DNA from: Caldilineaceae bacterium
Lineage (GTDB): Bacteria > Chloroflexota > Anaerolineae > Caldilineales > Caldilineaceae
Length of the DNA stretch: 64,000 nucleotides
Assembly: GCA_022823185.1 (NCBI GenBank)
Contig: JAJDXQ010000010.1
Coordinates: 159,941 to 223,940 of the forward strand
Direction: 5' to 3'
A program made the translations under genes and the position numbers. Positions within the stretch are counted from its first letter, which is position 1; each line of letters opens with the position of its first letter. This document shows positions 24,370 through 34,906 of the stretch, piece by piece. The notes under the pieces are model-generated. The model was not told the origin of the DNA. It searched no databases and worked only from the letters and a program-made list of their open reading frames with translations.

Positions 24370-26940
24370 TCAACATTCGCTGTAGCCGCAGATATGGCAT
24401 TTTCGGCAGCCTTCGACATTGAGGAAGGCCGCTTCGCCGCAGTCCGGGCAAAGGTCGCCGATGGGCAGCGCCAGCTGCTCTCCGGCCACGGATTCTCTGT
24501 TTTCCGGCAGCTCGCTGAGATGGTCGGAAAGGACCTGGGCGACGCCGTCCGGCAGGCTGCGCACGCGCCCGACTCCGAATCCCAAGGGGCGTCCGCCGCC
24601 GATACCGGCCATCTCATCGATTACCCAGCGCAGTCTTTCAGACGGCGGCAGGGCAGAGGGCATGCGTAGCGCCAGGCTGATGAGGCGGCCGATCGATTCG
24701 CTGACGGCGGTGACATCGCTGCCGGCCTTGCCGATATTGAGGAAGACTTCAAAGGGCTCGTGGTTCTCGTCGCTGTTGATTGTGACGTAGGCGGTGCCCA
24801 GGGGCGTCTCTTTGCGATAGCTGCTGCCCTGGAGCAGATAGGGGCGCGGCCGCTTGGTGAAGACGGCAGGGTAATCGTCCTGTGAGAGCGCTGGATGGGG
24901 TTGGGCGCCGTTGGCTGAGGGAGCGCTGTGCAGCTGTTCCGGAAGCTCGCCCTTTCTGTCTTTGACCGCTTTCGTCTCCAGCACGACTTCCTGGCGGCTG
25001 CCGGTGACATAGACGGTGAGCCCCTTGCAGCCCAACTCCCACGCCTGCATGTAGGCCTGCGCCACATCTTCTTCGGTTGCGCCTTCGGGGAAGTTGCAGG
25101 TTTTGCTGATGCTGTTATCGACAAACGCCTGGATGGCGGCCTGCATTTTGACGTGCTGCTCGGCGGTGATGTTGCTGCTGACGACGAAGGTATTGCGGAA
25201 TTCGTCGGGCAGCTCTTCGATTTCATGGCAGGAACCGGTCTCCGCCACTTGCTGCCGGATGGCGTCCGCCTGTTCGTCGCTGAAATCCAGGCGTTCGAGA
25301 GCTTGTTCGAAGAGGGGGCTGGTATAGGGCAACTCTACGTCATTGTCTCCGTCCTTGAAGTGGCGGATATAGCCTAAAGCGAAGACCGGTTCGCAGCCGT
25401 AGCCTTCACAGCCGCTCACGGTGGCGATTGTGCCGGTGGGAGCCACGGTCGTCTGGGCGGCATTGCGGAGCCCATGGCGGCGTATGCCTTCGACGACCTT
25501 ATCCCAATTCAGCGCGGGCCGGCCCCAATTGCGGCGGTAGGGGACGAGCGGGCGCGGCGGCTGCCAGCGCATTCCGCCGAGCTGGTCGTCGTCATAGATG
25601 CTGCCGGCGTAGGCGAGGAAGGGTTGGCGCTCTGCGGCCAGGTCGATGCTCATCTGCATGCAGTGGAAGCGCACGAACTCCATCATCTGGGCGGCGAACT
25701 CCTGCCCGTCTTCGCTGCCGTAGCGGATGCCCAACTTGTACATCAGGTCGCCGAGGCCCATGATGCCGAGCCCGATTCGACGCGCCTTGAGGGCAGCCTC
25801 TTTCACGACCGGCACGGCAGGCAGGTAGGTGTTGGCGCTGACCACGTTGTCGAGGAAGTGGGTGCTTTCGCGCACTGTCTTGCGCAGGGCCTCCCAGTCG
25901 ACCGCGGTTTGGCCCGAGCTGTCGGTTTTGACGTGTGAACTGAGGTTGATGGAGCCGAGGCAGCAGTTTTCGTAGGGCCCGAGCCACTGTTCGCCGCAGG
26001 GGTTGGTCGCTTCGAGATCGTAGAGGTGGGGGACAGGGTTGCTGCGGTTGGCGGCGTCGATAAAGAGCGCGCCGGGCTCGCCGTTGTGGTGGGCGTACTT
26101 GATGATGGTTGCGAAGAGGTCCCGCGCTCTTACCGTTCTGGATACGGAGCCGTCGCGGGGGTTGCGCAGGTCGAAATCGCCATCTTCTTTGACGGCGTGC
26201 ATGAATTCGTCGGTGATGGCGACGGAGATGTTGAAGTTGGTGATGGCGCCCTCTTCGGCCTTGCAGCGGATAAACTCTTCGATGTCTGGGTGGTCAACGC
26301 GCAGGACCCCCATATTGGCGCCGCGGCGGGTTCCGCCCTGGGCGATTTCGCCGAAGGCCTGGTCATAGACGCGCAGGAAGCCGACCGGGCCGGTTGCGCG
26401 TCCGGCCGAGGTGTGGACGATATCCTTTTGTGGACGCAGCCGGCTGAAGCTGAAGCCGTTGCCGCCTCCTGTCTGTTGGATCAGAGCCGCGACGCGCAGG
26501 GTGCTGAAGATGCCGTCGCTGGCGCGGCCCATATCGTCTTCGATGGGAAGCACGAAACAGGCGGCAAGCTGGCCGAGGGGCGTGCCCGCGCCTGTGAAGG
26601 TGGGGCTGTTGGGGAAGAAGCGCAGCTCGGTGAGCAGGTCGTAGAAGGTTCTGGTCGTTGCATCGACATCGCCGCCGTGCTCCTCTTCCGCGGCCGCGAT
26701 GTGTCTGGCGACGCGATAGAACATGCCGGCCGGGGTCTCCAGGAGCGCGCCATCGAAATCGCGACGCAGATAGCGGCGCTCCAGGACTTTCAAGCTGTTT
26801 TCGCTCAGCTGGATAGCGGTGTCATCGACATACGCCGGGCCAGAGACCTTTTGCTTTTCCCCCTTCACGACTTCGAAGGTCGTGAAAGCCTCCTTTGCAT
26901 TGGCGCCATTGCGGGTGACGGTGGATTCGAGGGAGGACAT
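24370..26940 (-). CDS. nrdJ: Vitamin B12-dependent (class II) ribonucleoside-diphosphate reductase
   Basis: An 856-residue adenosylcobalamin-dependent ribonucleotide reductase. It shows [20 protein letters not shown] with the following active-site Cys, [15 protein letters not shown], the [20 protein letters not shown] active-site loop, and [20 protein letters not shown]. The Cys-rich end ([21 protein letters not shown]) resembles the electron-delivering or zinc tail of large NrdJ proteins. No intein is visible. AAGGAG lies seven bases before ATG 26940. The neighbour upstream on the same strand is its repressor nrdR; a promoter is recognisable between them, plus a weak NrdR-box-like site. Cobalamin dependence means oxygen-independent dNTP synthesis is possible. 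No cobalamin riboswitch fits in the 146-bp gap. Confidence 0.96.
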   Translation of the reverse strand: MSSLESTVTRNGANAKEAFTTFEVVKGEKQKVSGPAYVDDTAIQLSENSLKVLERRYLRRDFDGALLETPAGMFYRVARHIAAAEEEHGGDVDATTRTFYDLLTELRFFPNSPTFTGAGTPLGQLAACFVLPIEDDMGRASDGIFSTLRVAALIQQTGGGNGFSFSRLRPQKDIVHTSAGRATGPVGFLRVYDQAFGEIAQGGTRRGANMGVLRVDHPDIEEFIRCKAEEGAITNFNISVAITDEFMHAVKEDGDFDLRNPRDGSVSRTVRARDLFATIIKYAHHNGEPGALFIDAANRSNPVPHLYDLEATNPCGEQWLGPYENCCLGSINLSSHVKTDSSGQTAVDWEALRKTVRESTHFLDNVVSANTYLPAVPVVKEAALKARRIGLGIMGLGDLMYKLGIRYGSEDGQEFAAQMMEFVRFHCMQMSIDLAAERQPFLAYAGSIYDDDQLGGMRWQPPRPLVPYRRNWGRPALNWDKVVEGIRRHGLRNAAQTTVAPTGTIATVSGCEGYGCEPVFALGYIRHFKDGDNDVELPYTSPLFEQALERLDFSDEQADAIRQQVAETGSCHEIEELPDEFRNTFVVSSNITAEQHVKMQAAIQAFVDNSISKTCNFPEGATEEDVAQAYMQAWELGCKGLTVYVTGSRQEVVLETKAVKDRKGELPEQLHSAPSANGAQPHPALSQDDYPAVFTKRPRPYLLQGSSYRKETPLGTAYVTINSDENHEPFEVFLNIGKAGSDVTAVSESIGRLISLALRMPSALPPSERLRWVIDEMAGIGGGRPLGFGVGRVRSLPDGVAQVLSDHLSELPENRESVAGEQLALPIGDLCPDCGEAAFLNVEGCRKCHICGYSEC

Positions 26941-26987
26941 GGGGATGCTCCTTGAAAAAGATGATAAATGGGTATGAATTATGTGCT

Positions 26988-27003
26988 GTAAAATATATGG
27001 ACG
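26988..27003. promoter_or_regulatory. Weak NrdR-box-like site upstream of nrdJ
   Basis: GTAAAATATATGGACG shares the AT-rich centre of the NrdR box consensus (ACACwATATATwGTGT) but not its flanks. It lies downstream of the predicted nrdJ promoter, a suitable place for repression. Confidence 0.3.
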
Positions 27004-27026
27004 ACAGAGAACAGCACTTGGTTCCA

Positions 27027-27055
27027 ATGATAGAACAAATGATCCAAAAGATCAA
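27027..27055 (-). promoter_or_regulatory. Predicted nrdJ promoter
   Basis: On the minus strand TTGATC and TATCAT are separated by 17 bp, about 90 bp before the nrdJ ATG and just after the nrdR stop. Confidence 0.55.
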
Positions 27056-27086
27056 CTGCGGACTGGACGGCGGCTCAGTTTTGCGC

Positions 27087-27566
27087 CTATAGCTGTCCGT
27101 TTGCGTCACCGTCCTGGTCGCTGCGCCCCATGAGCCGGTCAACTTCGGAGCGGATTTCACTCAGATCGCTGAAGTCCAGGTAGACACTTGCGAAACGGAG
27201 ATAGGCCACCTGATCGACATCGGCCAGTTGGTCCAGCACAAGGTTGCCGATCATTTCGCTGGTGACTTCTGCGCGGCCGAGGCGCTGGATTCGGTCTTCG
27301 ACGTAGTTGGCAATGCTCTTCATGCGCTCGCTGCTGACGGGCCGTTTTACTGCGGCGATGCGGATGCCGGCAAGCAGCTTTTGGGGGTCGAACGGTTCGC
27401 GATGGCCGTCGCGTTTGGAGACGAGCAGGCTGGGCGCGACATGTTCATAGGTTGTGAAGCGCTGTGCGCAGTCCAGACACTGACGGCGGCGGCGGATCGT
27501 CTCTTTTCTTTCCCTGGTATCGATCACTTTATGTTTGCCATGACCGCAATGGGGACATTGCATCAT
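27087..27566 (-). CDS. nrdR: Transcriptional repressor NrdR
   Basis: A 159-residue NrdR of normal length. The zinc ribbon starts MMQCPHCG and is completed by [17 protein letters not shown]; the ATP-cone follows ([35 protein letters not shown]). NrdR senses ATP/dATP and represses ribonucleotide reductase genes by binding paired NrdR boxes. Two consecutive ATGs (27566, 27563) are possible starts. It precedes nrdJ on the same strand. A good NrdR box about 160 bp upstream suggests autoregulation. Confidence 0.96.
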   Translation of the reverse strand: MMQCPHCGHGKHKVIDTRERKETIRRRRQCLDCAQRFTTYEHVAPSLLVSKRDGHREPFDPQKLLAGIRIAAVKRPVSSERMKSIANYVEDRIQRLGRAEVTSEMIGNLVLDQLADVDQVAYLRFASVYLDFSDLSEIRSEVDRLMGRSDQDGDANGQL

Positions 27567-27724
27567 CCATCTCTCGCTCGGTCTGCCTGGCTGTCTTGGG
27601 AGCGTAAGGATTCGCCCGTTTTTTTCCGGTTCAGAGGGGTTAAATTCGGCGTCCTTCGACAACTTTACAGGACCGTTGCTCGTTTGGGGAACGACCTACA
27701 TACTGTATCATACAAGATTGGGAG

Positions 27725-27740
27725 GTACAATATATAGTAT
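27725..27740. promoter_or_regulatory. NrdR box upstream of nrdR
   Basis: GTACAATATATAGTAT matches the NrdR box ACACwATATATwGTGT at 13 of 16 positions, including the whole core. On the minus strand it overlaps a possible -35 region (TTGTAC, then TACAGT after 17 bp) for nrdR. A second box with standard spacing was not found. Confidence 0.55.
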
Positions 27741-27943
27741 TGCGGCCTGTGCGTGTTTCATTCAACACGTCAGTATAGGTATATCACAATCCGGGCCGTG
27801 GCGCAAACGGAATTGGCGGCTGGGAGAACTGCAGGGGTTAGGGTCCAGGGGCCAGGGTTTAGGGGTGGGACGGCGCCTTGGGCGTGGCAGGAGGGGCGGC
27901 GGGCGAAAGGCGGTGGAGGGGATCGTGTCACCTTACGCGGGCA
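27741..27943. other. Spacer with GGGTTAGGG-like repeats
   Basis: No gene is supported between the nrdR control region and the ftsZ terminator. Around 27833-27880 lies a purine-rich tract of GGGTTAGGGTCCAGGGGCC and CAGGGTTTAGGGGTGGG type. Several runs of three or four G could form a quadruplex. Short open frames here are not credible. Confidence 0.45.
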
Positions 27944-27972
27944 AGAAAAGAGCCTCGGCAATGCCGAGGCTC
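27944..27972 (-). terminator. Rho-independent terminator after ftsZ
   Basis: On the minus strand a perfect 10-bp stem (GAGCCTCGGC with GCCGAGGCTC, 3-base loop) is followed by TTTTCTTG. It lies 28 bp past the ftsZ stop and closes the dcw cluster. Confidence 0.88.
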
Positions 27973-28000
27973 CCAGGAGAAACGAACTGTAAGTTTTTCG

Positions 28001-29170
28001 CTACTGGCCGTTGTTGTTTTTGGCGCGGCGCAGGAAGGCTGGGATGTCCAGGTCTTCACGGTCAAAGGAGCGGACGGGGAAGTCGATGGGCTCCTTGGGT
28101 TTTGGCTGTGGTTGGGCCGGTTGGTGGGACGGCTGCGCCGGGCCGGTTTGTCGAACGCTGCCGGCGGCGGGCTGGCGGGCCGAAGCGGGGGGCTGCTCTG
28201 GCCGCCGGCCTTTGTCGAAGCCGGTGGCGATGACGGTCATGTGGAGTTCGTCCTTCATACTTTCGTCAATGACCGCGCCGAAGATGATATTGGCTTCGGG
28301 GTGGGCGTTGGCCCGGATCATTTCAGCGGCCTCATTCACCTCGAACAGGCTGAGGTCGTCGCCGCCCTTGACGTTGAAGAGGATCCCCTGCGCGCCCTCG
28401 ATCGACACATCGAGCAAGGAGCTTTGAATGGCCTGTTCGGCGGCTTCCTGGGCGCGGTTTTCGCCGCTGGCGCGGCCGATGGACATGAGCGCCGCGCCGC
28501 CGTCGAGCATGATTGAGCGAACGTCGGCGAAATCGAGGTTGATCAGGCCGGGCACGGTGATGAGCTCGCTGATGCCCTGGATGCCCTGCCGCAGGACATC
28601 GTCGGCGACGATGAATGATTCGCGGATGTTGGTGTTTTTGTCCAGGATATGAAGCAGCCGGTCATTGGGCACGGTGATCAGCGTATCGACGGATTCGCGC
28701 AGGCGGCCCATGGTGCTTTCGGCGATACGGCGGCGTTGCGTGCCTTCGAAGGTGAACGGTTTCGTCACGACGCCGATTGTGAGCGCGCCGGATTCGCGGG
28801 CGATGGATGAGATGACCGGGGCCGCGCCGGATCCCGTACCGCCGCCCAGACCGGCGGTGACAAAAACCATATCGGCGCCTTCGAACAGTTGCTCGATTTC
28901 GTCCCGGCTCTCCTCTGCGGCGCGCAGACCAATTTCGGGCTTTCCCCCCGACCCGAGCCCTCTGGTCAATTTGTCTCCAATCCGCACCCGTTGCGGCGCG
29001 CTGGAGAGCATGAGGGCCTGCGCGTCGGTATTGACCGCGATAAATTCTACGCCCTGAACGTCTGCCTCGATCATACGGTTGACCGCATTCTGTCCGCCGC
29101 CACCAACGCCGACAACCTTAATCTGGGCAAAGTTGTCTACAAATTGTGAGGCACTGCTCCGTCTTGTCAT
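28001..29170 (-). CDS. ftsZ: Cell division protein FtsZ
   Basis: A 389-residue tubulin-like GTPase that forms the Z ring. The N-terminal nucleotide fold has [18 protein letters not shown], the tubulin signature GGGTGSG is at residues 109-115, and the T7 catalytic loop is [12 protein letters not shown] Pro/Gln-rich linker (about 325-370) leads to the conserved C-terminal peptide DIPAFLRR, which binds FtsA. AAAGGAG lies nine bases before ATG 29170. It is the last gene of the dcw cluster and has a strong terminator. Unlike many dcw clusters, 630 bp separate it from ftsA, so it may have its own promoter. Confidence 0.98.
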   Translation of the reverse strand: MTRRSSASQFVDNFAQIKVVGVGGGGQNAVNRMIEADVQGVEFIAVNTDAQALMLSSAPQRVRIGDKLTRGLGSGGKPEIGLRAAEESRDEIEQLFEGADMVFVTAGLGGGTGSGAAPVISSIARESGALTIGVVTKPFTFEGTQRRRIAESTMGRLRESVDTLITVPNDRLLHILDKNTNIRESFIVADDVLRQGIQGISELITVPGLINLDFADVRSIMLDGGAALMSIGRASGENRAQEAAEQAIQSSLLDVSIEGAQGILFNVKGGDDLSLFEVNEAAEMIRANAHPEANIIFGAVIDESMKDELHMTVIATGFDKGRRPEQPPASARQPAAGSVRQTGPAQPSHQPAQPQPKPKEPIDFPVRSFDREDLDIPAFLRRAKNNNGQ

Positions 29171-29800
29171 AGATCAGGTCTCCTTTAACCGCTGGCAGAC
29201 ATTCTGTCGCTTTTTGATAATTGCGCCTGCTGCCGCGTTACCAAAAACCGTTTGCTCCTGCTGTGTCAGAATTGTTCCATCGTACTACACCTGAAAATGT
29301 TTGCAAAGTCTCTGAAATGGAGATGGCCGCGCGCAACGCAGCGGGCGGGGGAGTTATTCAGCGCAGACCTGGCGCGATTACTCTGGAGCCTGGCAAGAGG
29401 CCAGCCTCAGCTGCCGCTGGACTTGCTCGGGACCGTTTTGGGGCATATTCTTGACTATTTGCCTACGATCCATCTACGAAATGGACGGTAGGCGCCCGAG
29501 GGCCCGTCAAAGGGGGCGAGGGGCGGGCGGGCCGCCTGTTTTTTGGGGTGACGCCATCTGCGCGCGGCCGGCCAAAGAGCCCGTTGAGCCGGGACAATTC
29601 TGTTCTGGGCAATATACCTACGAACCGTCTACGGCGCCTTCAGGATCGGCGCGGAACCTGGCGAAGCGCGCCGGGGCATCGCGGCCTTCGACGGCTTTGC
29701 CGAAGGGAATTGGGGGAAGCCAGACGGGGTCGCGGCGTCCGGTTCGGTCTGTCTGCTCTTGAATTGAAGAGTGGCTGGGCGCGTTGCAGAGGGTGTGCTG
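29171..29800. other. Long ftsA-ftsZ spacer with possible ftsZ promoter
   Basis: No credible gene occupies these 630 bp, although open frames exist on the plus strand. On the minus strand TTTGCA and TACGAT, 17 bp apart (29279-29307 read in reverse), could be a dedicated ftsZ promoter. Near 29460-29500 an imperfect inverted repeat, TGCCTACGATCCAT with ATGGACGGTAGGCG, could form a hairpin in the ftsA 3' region or act as an operator. Confidence 0.4.
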
Positions 29801-31060
29801 TCAGTCCGGCAGGAGGCTTCGGAGCCAGCCGCCGACGCGGTCCAGAATCTGTCCATTTTCAGGGATGGTTCTCTGCATGGGGTAATGGATTGCGCGGGCA
29901 TCTTCGTAGAGGGCCCAGAGCAGGAGGCCGGCGGCAGTGGCGTAGGCGGGGGATTGCAGCTCTCTGCTAAGGCCTTGCACGGCAGGGTGGTCGACGGGGC
30001 TGCCGATGCGAACGGGCATTCGCAGGATTCTGCGGAACAGGTCTACGGCGCCGGGAAGCTGGCTGGCGCCGCCGGTGAGGACGAGCCCTGCCGGCACCAT
30101 GTGGCCGTAGCTGCTTTTTGCGATTCGGCTCTGGATGAGTTCGGCGGTTTCTTCGGCGCGCGCCTGCAGGATCTGGCTGATGAAGCGCCGGCTGAAGGTG
30201 CGTTCCGGTTTGTCGCCGAAGACGGTGGCCCAGACCTGTTCGTCTTCGGCAATGCGCTCCGGCTCCAGGTGGCCGTAGCGCAGTTTCAACTCTTCGGCCA
30301 CTTCAAACGGGGCACGCAGACCGATAGCGACGTCGTTGGTCATGTGGCTGCCGCCCACATCAAGCACTTCGGTATGCCAGAGGCCATTGCCGCGAAAGAG
30401 GGCCAGGTCGGTGGTGCCGCCTCCGAGGTCGGCCATGACGACGCCCATTTGCCGCTCTTCCGCGGTCAGGACAGCCTCGCCGCTGGCCAGCGGTTCCAGG
30501 ACGAGCTCGTCGATGTCGATGCCATGGGCCAGCACGCACTGCGCGAGGTTGTTGATGGCGTTGATGGTGCCGGTGACGATGTGGGCGTCGACTTCCAGAC
30601 GGCTGCCGAGAATGCCGAGGGGCTGCTGGATATTTTCCTGTTCATCCACCTTCCAGTGGCGGGCGATCACGTGGATGATCTGTCTGTTGGCGGGAATCTG
30701 CACGGCGCGAGCGGCCTCCAGCGCCCTTTGCATATCGGTTCCGGTGACGCCGTGGCGACCGTCGATGGGGCTGATGCCGGCGCTGTTTGACGTGGCAATG
30801 TGGTTGCCGGCGATGCCCAGGTAGGCGCTGGTGATCTGTTCGCCGGACTCCTGTTCGGCTGTTTCCAACGCCTCGCCGATGGCGGTGGTCACTTCGGGCA
30901 CGTCCATGACAACGCCGCGGCGCAGACCTCGGCTCGGGGTAACGCCGCCGCCCAGGACTCTTACAGCGAGGTTGCCCAGATTGTCATGGGTGACAGTGCC
31001 CACCAGCGCGCAGATTTTGGTCGTTCCCACATCAACTGCTGCGATAATCTCTCTGGTCAC
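29801..31060 (-). CDS. ftsA: Cell division protein FtsA
   Basis: A 419-residue actin-like ATPase that tethers FtsZ to the membrane. The phosphate-1 loop is [17 protein letters not shown]; the 1C region follows ([20 protein letters not shown]), then phosphate-2 [14 protein letters not shown] and adenosine [16 protein letters not shown]. The C-terminal [12 protein letters not shown] is an amphipathic membrane-targeting helix. The start is a GTG (31060), since no ATG precedes the actin fold. It lies 37 bp after ftsQ on the same strand. Sequence features are complete. Confidence 0.97.
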   Translation of the reverse strand: MTREIIAAVDVGTTKICALVGTVTHDNLGNLAVRVLGGGVTPSRGLRRGVVMDVPEVTTAIGEALETAEQESGEQITSAYLGIAGNHIATSNSAGISPIDGRHGVTGTDMQRALEAARAVQIPANRQIIHVIARHWKVDEQENIQQPLGILGSRLEVDAHIVTGTINAINNLAQCVLAHGIDIDELVLEPLASGEAVLTAEERQMGVVMADLGGGTTDLALFRGNGLWHTEVLDVGGSHMTNDVAIGLRAPFEVAEELKLRYGHLEPERIAEDEQVWATVFGDKPERTFSRRFISQILQARAEETAELIQSRIAKSSYGHMVPAGLVLTGGASQLPGAVDLFRRILRMPVRIGSPVDHPAVQGLSRELQSPAYATAAGLLLWALYEDARAIHYPMQRTIPENGQILDRVGGWLRSLLPD

Positions 31061-31097
31061 TGAATGTATCTCTGGAGGTGGCGGGTCGAATCAGGTC

Positions 31098-32087
31098 TTA
31101 TTGGTTGGTCGGCGAACCGTCGTACCGGCGGATGAAGGAACGGTTCGGCACCATGACGTTCAGGGTGAGGGCTTCGTCCCCCGCTGTTTCCAGTTGGGGC
31201 ATCAATCTCTGCAAGACTGTCCATTTTTCTTCAAATTTGTGTCCGTCTCCCCAGTGGACCCATGCCTGGGTAGAGGGCAGGCTGAAGTTCAGGCCGTAAC
31301 GAGAATTGTACCAGACCTCACTATTGATGGGAAGACGATTCGAGAGGTAGAGGGCAGCCGTCAGGATTCGTTTATCGATTTGGGGGGCGCCGCCCAGGAT
31401 AGCGGTTTGCGCGGCGGCGGAGGGGTCGATGATGCGCAGGGCCGGCTGCATGTCCGAAGCCCTGGGGGCCAGGGCCACGCCGTCCTCGAGCAGCCAGAAC
31501 TCCTGTTGATCGGTCGCCCAGAGAGCCACGGGACGGACTTCCTGCACGCTGACGTCGATGCGGCCGGGCCAGCGGATATGCACATCGGCTCCGGCTACAT
31601 AGGGGTGCGCCATGACCCGTTCCTTTATTTTTGCCGGGTCCAGCCAGAAGACGCTCCAGCTGTCGATATCGCAGGCAGCGAAGAGTTCTTCCTGAGTCAG
31701 GTAATGGGCCCCCTCAAAGTGTACATTTTCCTGATAGATGTAGAAGCTTTCGCTGGTGTGCAGCCAGTAGAAGGCGGCGGCGACCGCTGCCAGCAGCAGC
31801 AGGCTCACGGTTTTGCTTGGGGTCAGGCCCGAGTAGCCGGGGAGGAGGGTTGCCTGCGCGCCGGCGGGAACGGGGAGCGAAGAGGCTCTGCGCTTTTTTC
31901 TTTGGTTGAAGCCCAGCCGCGCACGGCCGGTTTTCAGGATAAAGGAGTGTGTCGAACGCAGGGTGGAGGTGAAGCGGCGGCGCGTTTGCGCGTGGCGGCG
32001 GCGGCGCACCCGTTTGGGGGATACGGCCTTCTGCGCGGCCCGCGATCCTCTTCTTTGTTTACGTCCTGAATTGAATGCAGATTGCAT
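31098..32087 (-). CDS. ftsQ: Cell division protein FtsQ (POTRA domain)
   Basis: A 329-residue bitopic divisome protein. The first 75 residues are an unusually basic cytoplasmic tail (RKQRRGSRAAQKAVSPKRVR, RRRRHAQTRRRF). The transmembrane helix is TVSLLLLAAVAAAFYWLH, then a POTRA domain (FYIYQENVHFEGAHYLTQEE, WLDPAKIKERVMAHPYVAGA) and the FtsQ beta domain (VALWATDQQEFWLLEDGVAL, YGLNFSLPSTQAWVHWGDG). ATG 32087 is the only ATG giving a normal length; no good ribosome binding site is seen. It follows ddl by 74 bp. FtsQ recruits FtsL/FtsB-type proteins. Confidence 0.9.
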   Translation of the reverse strand: MQSAFNSGRKQRRGSRAAQKAVSPKRVRRRRHAQTRRRFTSTLRSTHSFILKTGRARLGFNQRKKRRASSLPVPAGAQATLLPGYSGLTPSKTVSLLLLAAVAAAFYWLHTSESFYIYQENVHFEGAHYLTQEELFAACDIDSWSVFWLDPAKIKERVMAHPYVAGADVHIRWPGRIDVSVQEVRPVALWATDQQEFWLLEDGVALAPRASDMQPALRIIDPSAAAQTAILGGAPQIDKRILTAALYLSNRLPINSEVWYNSRYGLNFSLPSTQAWVHWGDGHKFEEKWTVLQRLMPQLETAGDEALTLNVMVPNRSFIRRYDGSPTNQ

Positions 32088-32161
32088 AGCGCTGTTCGAA
32101 GAGTGCTTTCGGTAGAGCGGCGGCAGCCGCAGACGCGCGACGGTCGCTTTGCCAGGCCCGC

Positions 32162-33298
32162 CTAGCGATGGATCCGATTTTGGCGGCGGTCGGCGTGCCG
32201 TTCCAGCGCCATATCGACCAGACTGCCCACCAACTGGGACAGGGGAACGCCGCTGGCTTCCCATAGTTTGGGATACATGCTGCTGGCGGTAAAGCCGGGC
32301 ATGGTATTGAGCTCGTTCAAGAAGAGCTGGCCGTCGGCCCCCAACAGAAAGTCTGCCCGCGCAAGCCCGGCTCCGTCAAGTGCCTGGAAGGCGCGAACGG
32401 CGAGGAGACGGATTTCTTCTGCGAGGGCGGGGGGGATGTCGGCCGGGATCAGCAGACGGCTGCCCTTGTCGAGATATTTGGCCTCGTAGTCGTAGAATTC
32501 GTTGGCAGGGACGATCTCGCCGACGACGCTCGCCCGGGGTTCGTCGTTGCCGAGGACGCTGACCTCCAGTTCACGGGCTTCGTGGACGCCCGCTTCGACG
32601 AGCACCTTGCGGTCGTAGCGGCAGGCGAAATCGATGGCGTGGGCCAGTTCCGCCCGGTCTTTGACTTTGCTGATGCCGACGCTGCTGCCCAGGTTGGCCG
32701 GCTTGACGAAGAGTGGATAGGGCAGGGCGGATTCCAGCTCGTCCAGCAAGGTCTCGCGACGATTTTCGCGGGGGGCGGCGTTCGCGTTTTGGGCCCAGTT
32801 TCGGCGCAGCAGTGTGCGGTAGGCGACCTGGGGGATTCCGGCGGCGGCAAAGAGGGACTTGGCAGCGATCTTGTCCATCGCGACGGCGCTGGCGAGGACA
32901 CCGCAGCCGACGTAGGGCATTTCGATCATCTCGAGCAGGCCCTGCACGGTTCCGTCCTCACCGTAGGGGCCGTGGAGCACGGGAAAGATCAGGTCGACCG
33001 GGGGCAAGCGTTCGCTATGCGCCAGCAGCGGGAACTGCGTCGGGGCGGGGGCGAGCGGGGCTGCGTCGTTCTCCTCCATCCTGGCGCGGCCGTTCTCTTT
33101 CTCCTTGCCGTTGGTCAGCTGCGCCAACGGATCGGCTCCGGTGAGCCATTCGCCGGCTTTGGTGATGCCCAGGCGCACGGTTTCGTAGCCGGCCTCATCC
33201 AAGGCGCGGATGACCGTCTGCGCGCTGAGCAAGGATATTTCATGTTCTCCGCTTTTGCCGCCAAAAAGGACACCGACCCGTACTGGATTGCCCGACAT
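32162..33298 (-). CDS. ddl: D-alanine--D-alanine ligase
   Basis: A 378-residue ATP-grasp ligase that makes the D-Ala-D-Ala dipeptide for MurF. It begins NPVRVGVLFGGKSGEHEISL, includes LHGPYGEDGTVQGLLEMIEM, the KPANLGSSVGISKV loop and the C-terminal ADFLLGADGQLFLNELNTMP, GFTASSMYP. Glu in EHEIS and the Ser-Val-Gly segment match substrate-binding positions. Start ATG 33298 is favoured by GGTGA five bases upstream; an ATG at 33310 overlapping the murB stop is possible. A Lys/Glu/Asn-rich insert (NGKEKENGRARMEEND) is not in the core family. It lies directly after murB. Confidence 0.96.
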   Translation of the reverse strand: MSGNPVRVGVLFGGKSGEHEISLLSAQTVIRALDEAGYETVRLGITKAGEWLTGADPLAQLTNGKEKENGRARMEENDAAPLAPAPTQFPLLAHSERLPPVDLIFPVLHGPYGEDGTVQGLLEMIEMPYVGCGVLASAVAMDKIAAKSLFAAAGIPQVAYRTLLRRNWAQNANAAPRENRRETLLDELESALPYPLFVKPANLGSSVGISKVKDRAELAHAIDFACRYDRKVLVEAGVHEARELEVSVLGNDEPRASVVGEIVPANEFYDYEAKYLDKGSRLLIPADIPPALAEEIRLLAVRAFQALDGAGLARADFLLGADGQLFLNELNTMPGFTASSMYPKLWEASGVPLSQLVGSLVDMALERHADRRQNRIHR

Positions 33299-33303
33299 AA
33301 GAG

Positions 33304-34320
33304 TCACCATTCTCCGATTCTCTGAAGTTCCGGTTGCAGTTCCACGCCGCTGCGGCGGGCCACGACCGTCTGAATATGCTGGATCATCGCCAGGACATCG
33401 GCTGCCGACGCCGCGCCGACGCCGCCGGGGTTGATGAGGAAATTGGCATGCGTCCGGCTGACCTCGATGCCGCCAAGACGAAACCCTTTGAGCCCGGCCT
33501 CCTCGATCAGGCGTCCGGCGAAGTCGCCTGGCGGGTTGACGAATGTGCTGCCGAGTGAGGGTTCCACCGGCTGTGTGCTGCGCCGGTGGCCCAGGAAAGA
33601 TTGGGCGGCGGCGCGGATGGCGTCGCGGTCGCCGGCTTGGAGCCGGAAGTTTGCGCTGAGGAGGACGGGCCCGAAGCCGGCGTCGGCTCCGCCTTCCTGT
33701 TTCAGGCTGCTTTGGCGGTAGGCGTAGGCGAGATCTTCGACGCGGTAGACCTGGATATCTCCGTTGCCGTCCAGCAGCAGAACGTCCCAGAGGGAGTCTT
33801 TGACTTCGCCGCCGTGCGCGCCGGCGTTGTTGACCACTGCGCCGCCAACGGAGCCGGGCACGCTGACCGCCCACTCCAGGCCGGTGAGGCCGGCGTTGAC
33901 GGCTGTGCGGGCCGCGCCGGCCATCAGTGCGCCGCTCTCGGCGAAGAGAAAGGGGCGGGTGTCTTTGGGGTAGTCGCAGCAGGGGGCATCCTGCACCTGC
34001 ACATCGTGGCAGCGGTTGTGGATCACCAGCCCGCGTATGCCGCGGTCGCTGATCAGCACATTGCTGCCGCCGCCCAGGATCAGGTAGGGCAGGTCGCTGG
34101 CCCTGGCCCAGCGCGCCAGTTTCAGGAGTTTGTGCGTGTCTGTGACAGCCGCGAAGTAGTCGGCAGGGCCGCCTATCTTGATCGTTGTCAGGTTCGCCAG
34201 CGGATGGTCCTGCCGGATATCAATGCCGAGCGCCTCGATCTGGTCGAGGGCGGCGGCGCTGATTTCTCTTTTTGGACGGGTCCTGGCCGGTGGTGGCGCC
34301 ATGGTATCAAGTATTGTCAC
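33304..34320 (-). CDS. murB: UDP-N-acetylenolpyruvoylglucosamine reductase MurB
   Basis: A 338-residue FAD enzyme that reduces UDP-GlcNAc-enolpyruvate. FAD-binding segments are [37 protein letters not shown] and [20 protein letters not shown]; the catalytic Ser segment is SLGSTFVNP and the substrate loop [14 protein letters not shown] 34320 overlaps the end of the kinase gene by 14 bp; an ATG at 34302 just after that stop is an alternative. The type IIa/IIb distinction was not resolved. The stop is 5 bp before the ddl start. Confidence 0.96.
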   Translation of the reverse strand: MTILDTMAPPPARTRPKREISAAALDQIEALGIDIRQDHPLANLTTIKIGGPADYFAAVTDTHKLLKLARWARASDLPYLILGGGSNVLISDRGIRGLVIHNRCHDVQVQDAPCCDYPKDTRPFLFAESGALMAGAARTAVNAGLTGLEWAVSVPGSVGGAVVNNAGAHGGEVKDSLWDVLLLDGNGDIQVYRVEDLAYAYRQSSLKQEGGADAGFGPVLLSANFRLQAGDRDAIRAAAQSFLGHRRSTQPVEPSLGSTFVNPPGDFAGRLIEEAGLKGFRLGGIEVSRTHANFLINPGGVGAASAADVLAMIQHIQTVVARRSGVELQPELQRIGEW

Positions 34321-34906
34321 TGCGCGCTGGGCTTCCTCTAAGCGTGTTCAGTTCTGTGACCAGTCGGTCGAAATCCAGCGCGGCGAAATCACTGGTGTCG
34401 ATGTGAAAAACGGGACCTTCCAGGTCGAGAGGGCGGTTGCGGCGCGCCAGCGCGGCTGTGTCGAACTGGCCCATTCGGAGGCGGTCCACGTGGCCCGGGT
34501 GTCGTTCGCCGTTGTCGACTCGTTGGGCGTAGCGCTGACGCAGCAGGTCGGCCCGGCAGGAAAGGATGACCTGCGCGGGCTGGAACGGTTGGCGCGCGCG
34601 CAATGCCTGGAAGCGGGGGTTGGCCCAGTCGGGATCGAAGGGTGTTTCCACGAGCAGTGAACAGCGAGCCTCCAGCAGGCGTTCGATCAACAGGTAGACC
34701 AGTTCATAGGTTGCCCGGCCAAGCCGCTGGGACCACTCGACCGTTGACCATCCCAGCGTCTCGAACAGCGACTCTTTCAGATCGTCGCGCGCGATCAAGG
34801 GTAGATTCAGAGCCGGGGCCAGTTTGCGGGCCAGCGTTGTTTTGCCCGTGCCCGGCGCCCCGCACACGATCAGGACAAGCGGCAGCGCGTTTCCTCCTTC
34901 AGCCAT
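34307..34906 (-). CDS. P-loop (AAA/zeta-toxin-like) kinase of unknown substrate
   Basis: A 199-residue P-loop protein. Walker [16 protein letters not shown] begins near residue 16, then [19 protein letters not shown], where the Asp could act as base, then LLVETPF in the Walker B place, and a lid-like [19 protein letters not shown] with basic residues. The layout is that of small-molecule kinases related to zeta toxin, chloramphenicol phosphotransferase and gluconate kinase. It overlaps murC by 8 bp upstream and murB by 14 bp downstream, so it is translationally coupled within the mur genes. Zeta toxins phosphorylate UDP-GlcNAc, which makes a cell-wall precursor substrate conceivable, but this is speculation. 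Not a standard dcw member. Confidence 0.83.
   Translation of the reverse strand: MAEGGNALPLVLIVCGAPGTGKTTLARKLAPALNLPLIARDDLKESLFETLGWSTVEWSQRLGRATYELVYLLIERLLEARCSLLVETPFDPDWANPRFQALRARQPFQPAQVILSCRADLLRQRYAQRVDNGERHPGHVDRLRMGQFDTAALARRNRPLDLEGPVFHIDTSDFAALDFDRLVTELNTLRGSPARSDNT

Noticed and set aside
26941..27086. Cobalamin riboswitch before the B12-dependent reductase
   Set aside because: The 146-bp spacer has no B12-box-like block and is filled by promoter and NrdR-like sequence.
29451..29762. Plus-strand open frames in the ftsA-ftsZ spacer
   Set aside because: No homology or ribosome binding site; the spacer better fits an ftsZ control region.
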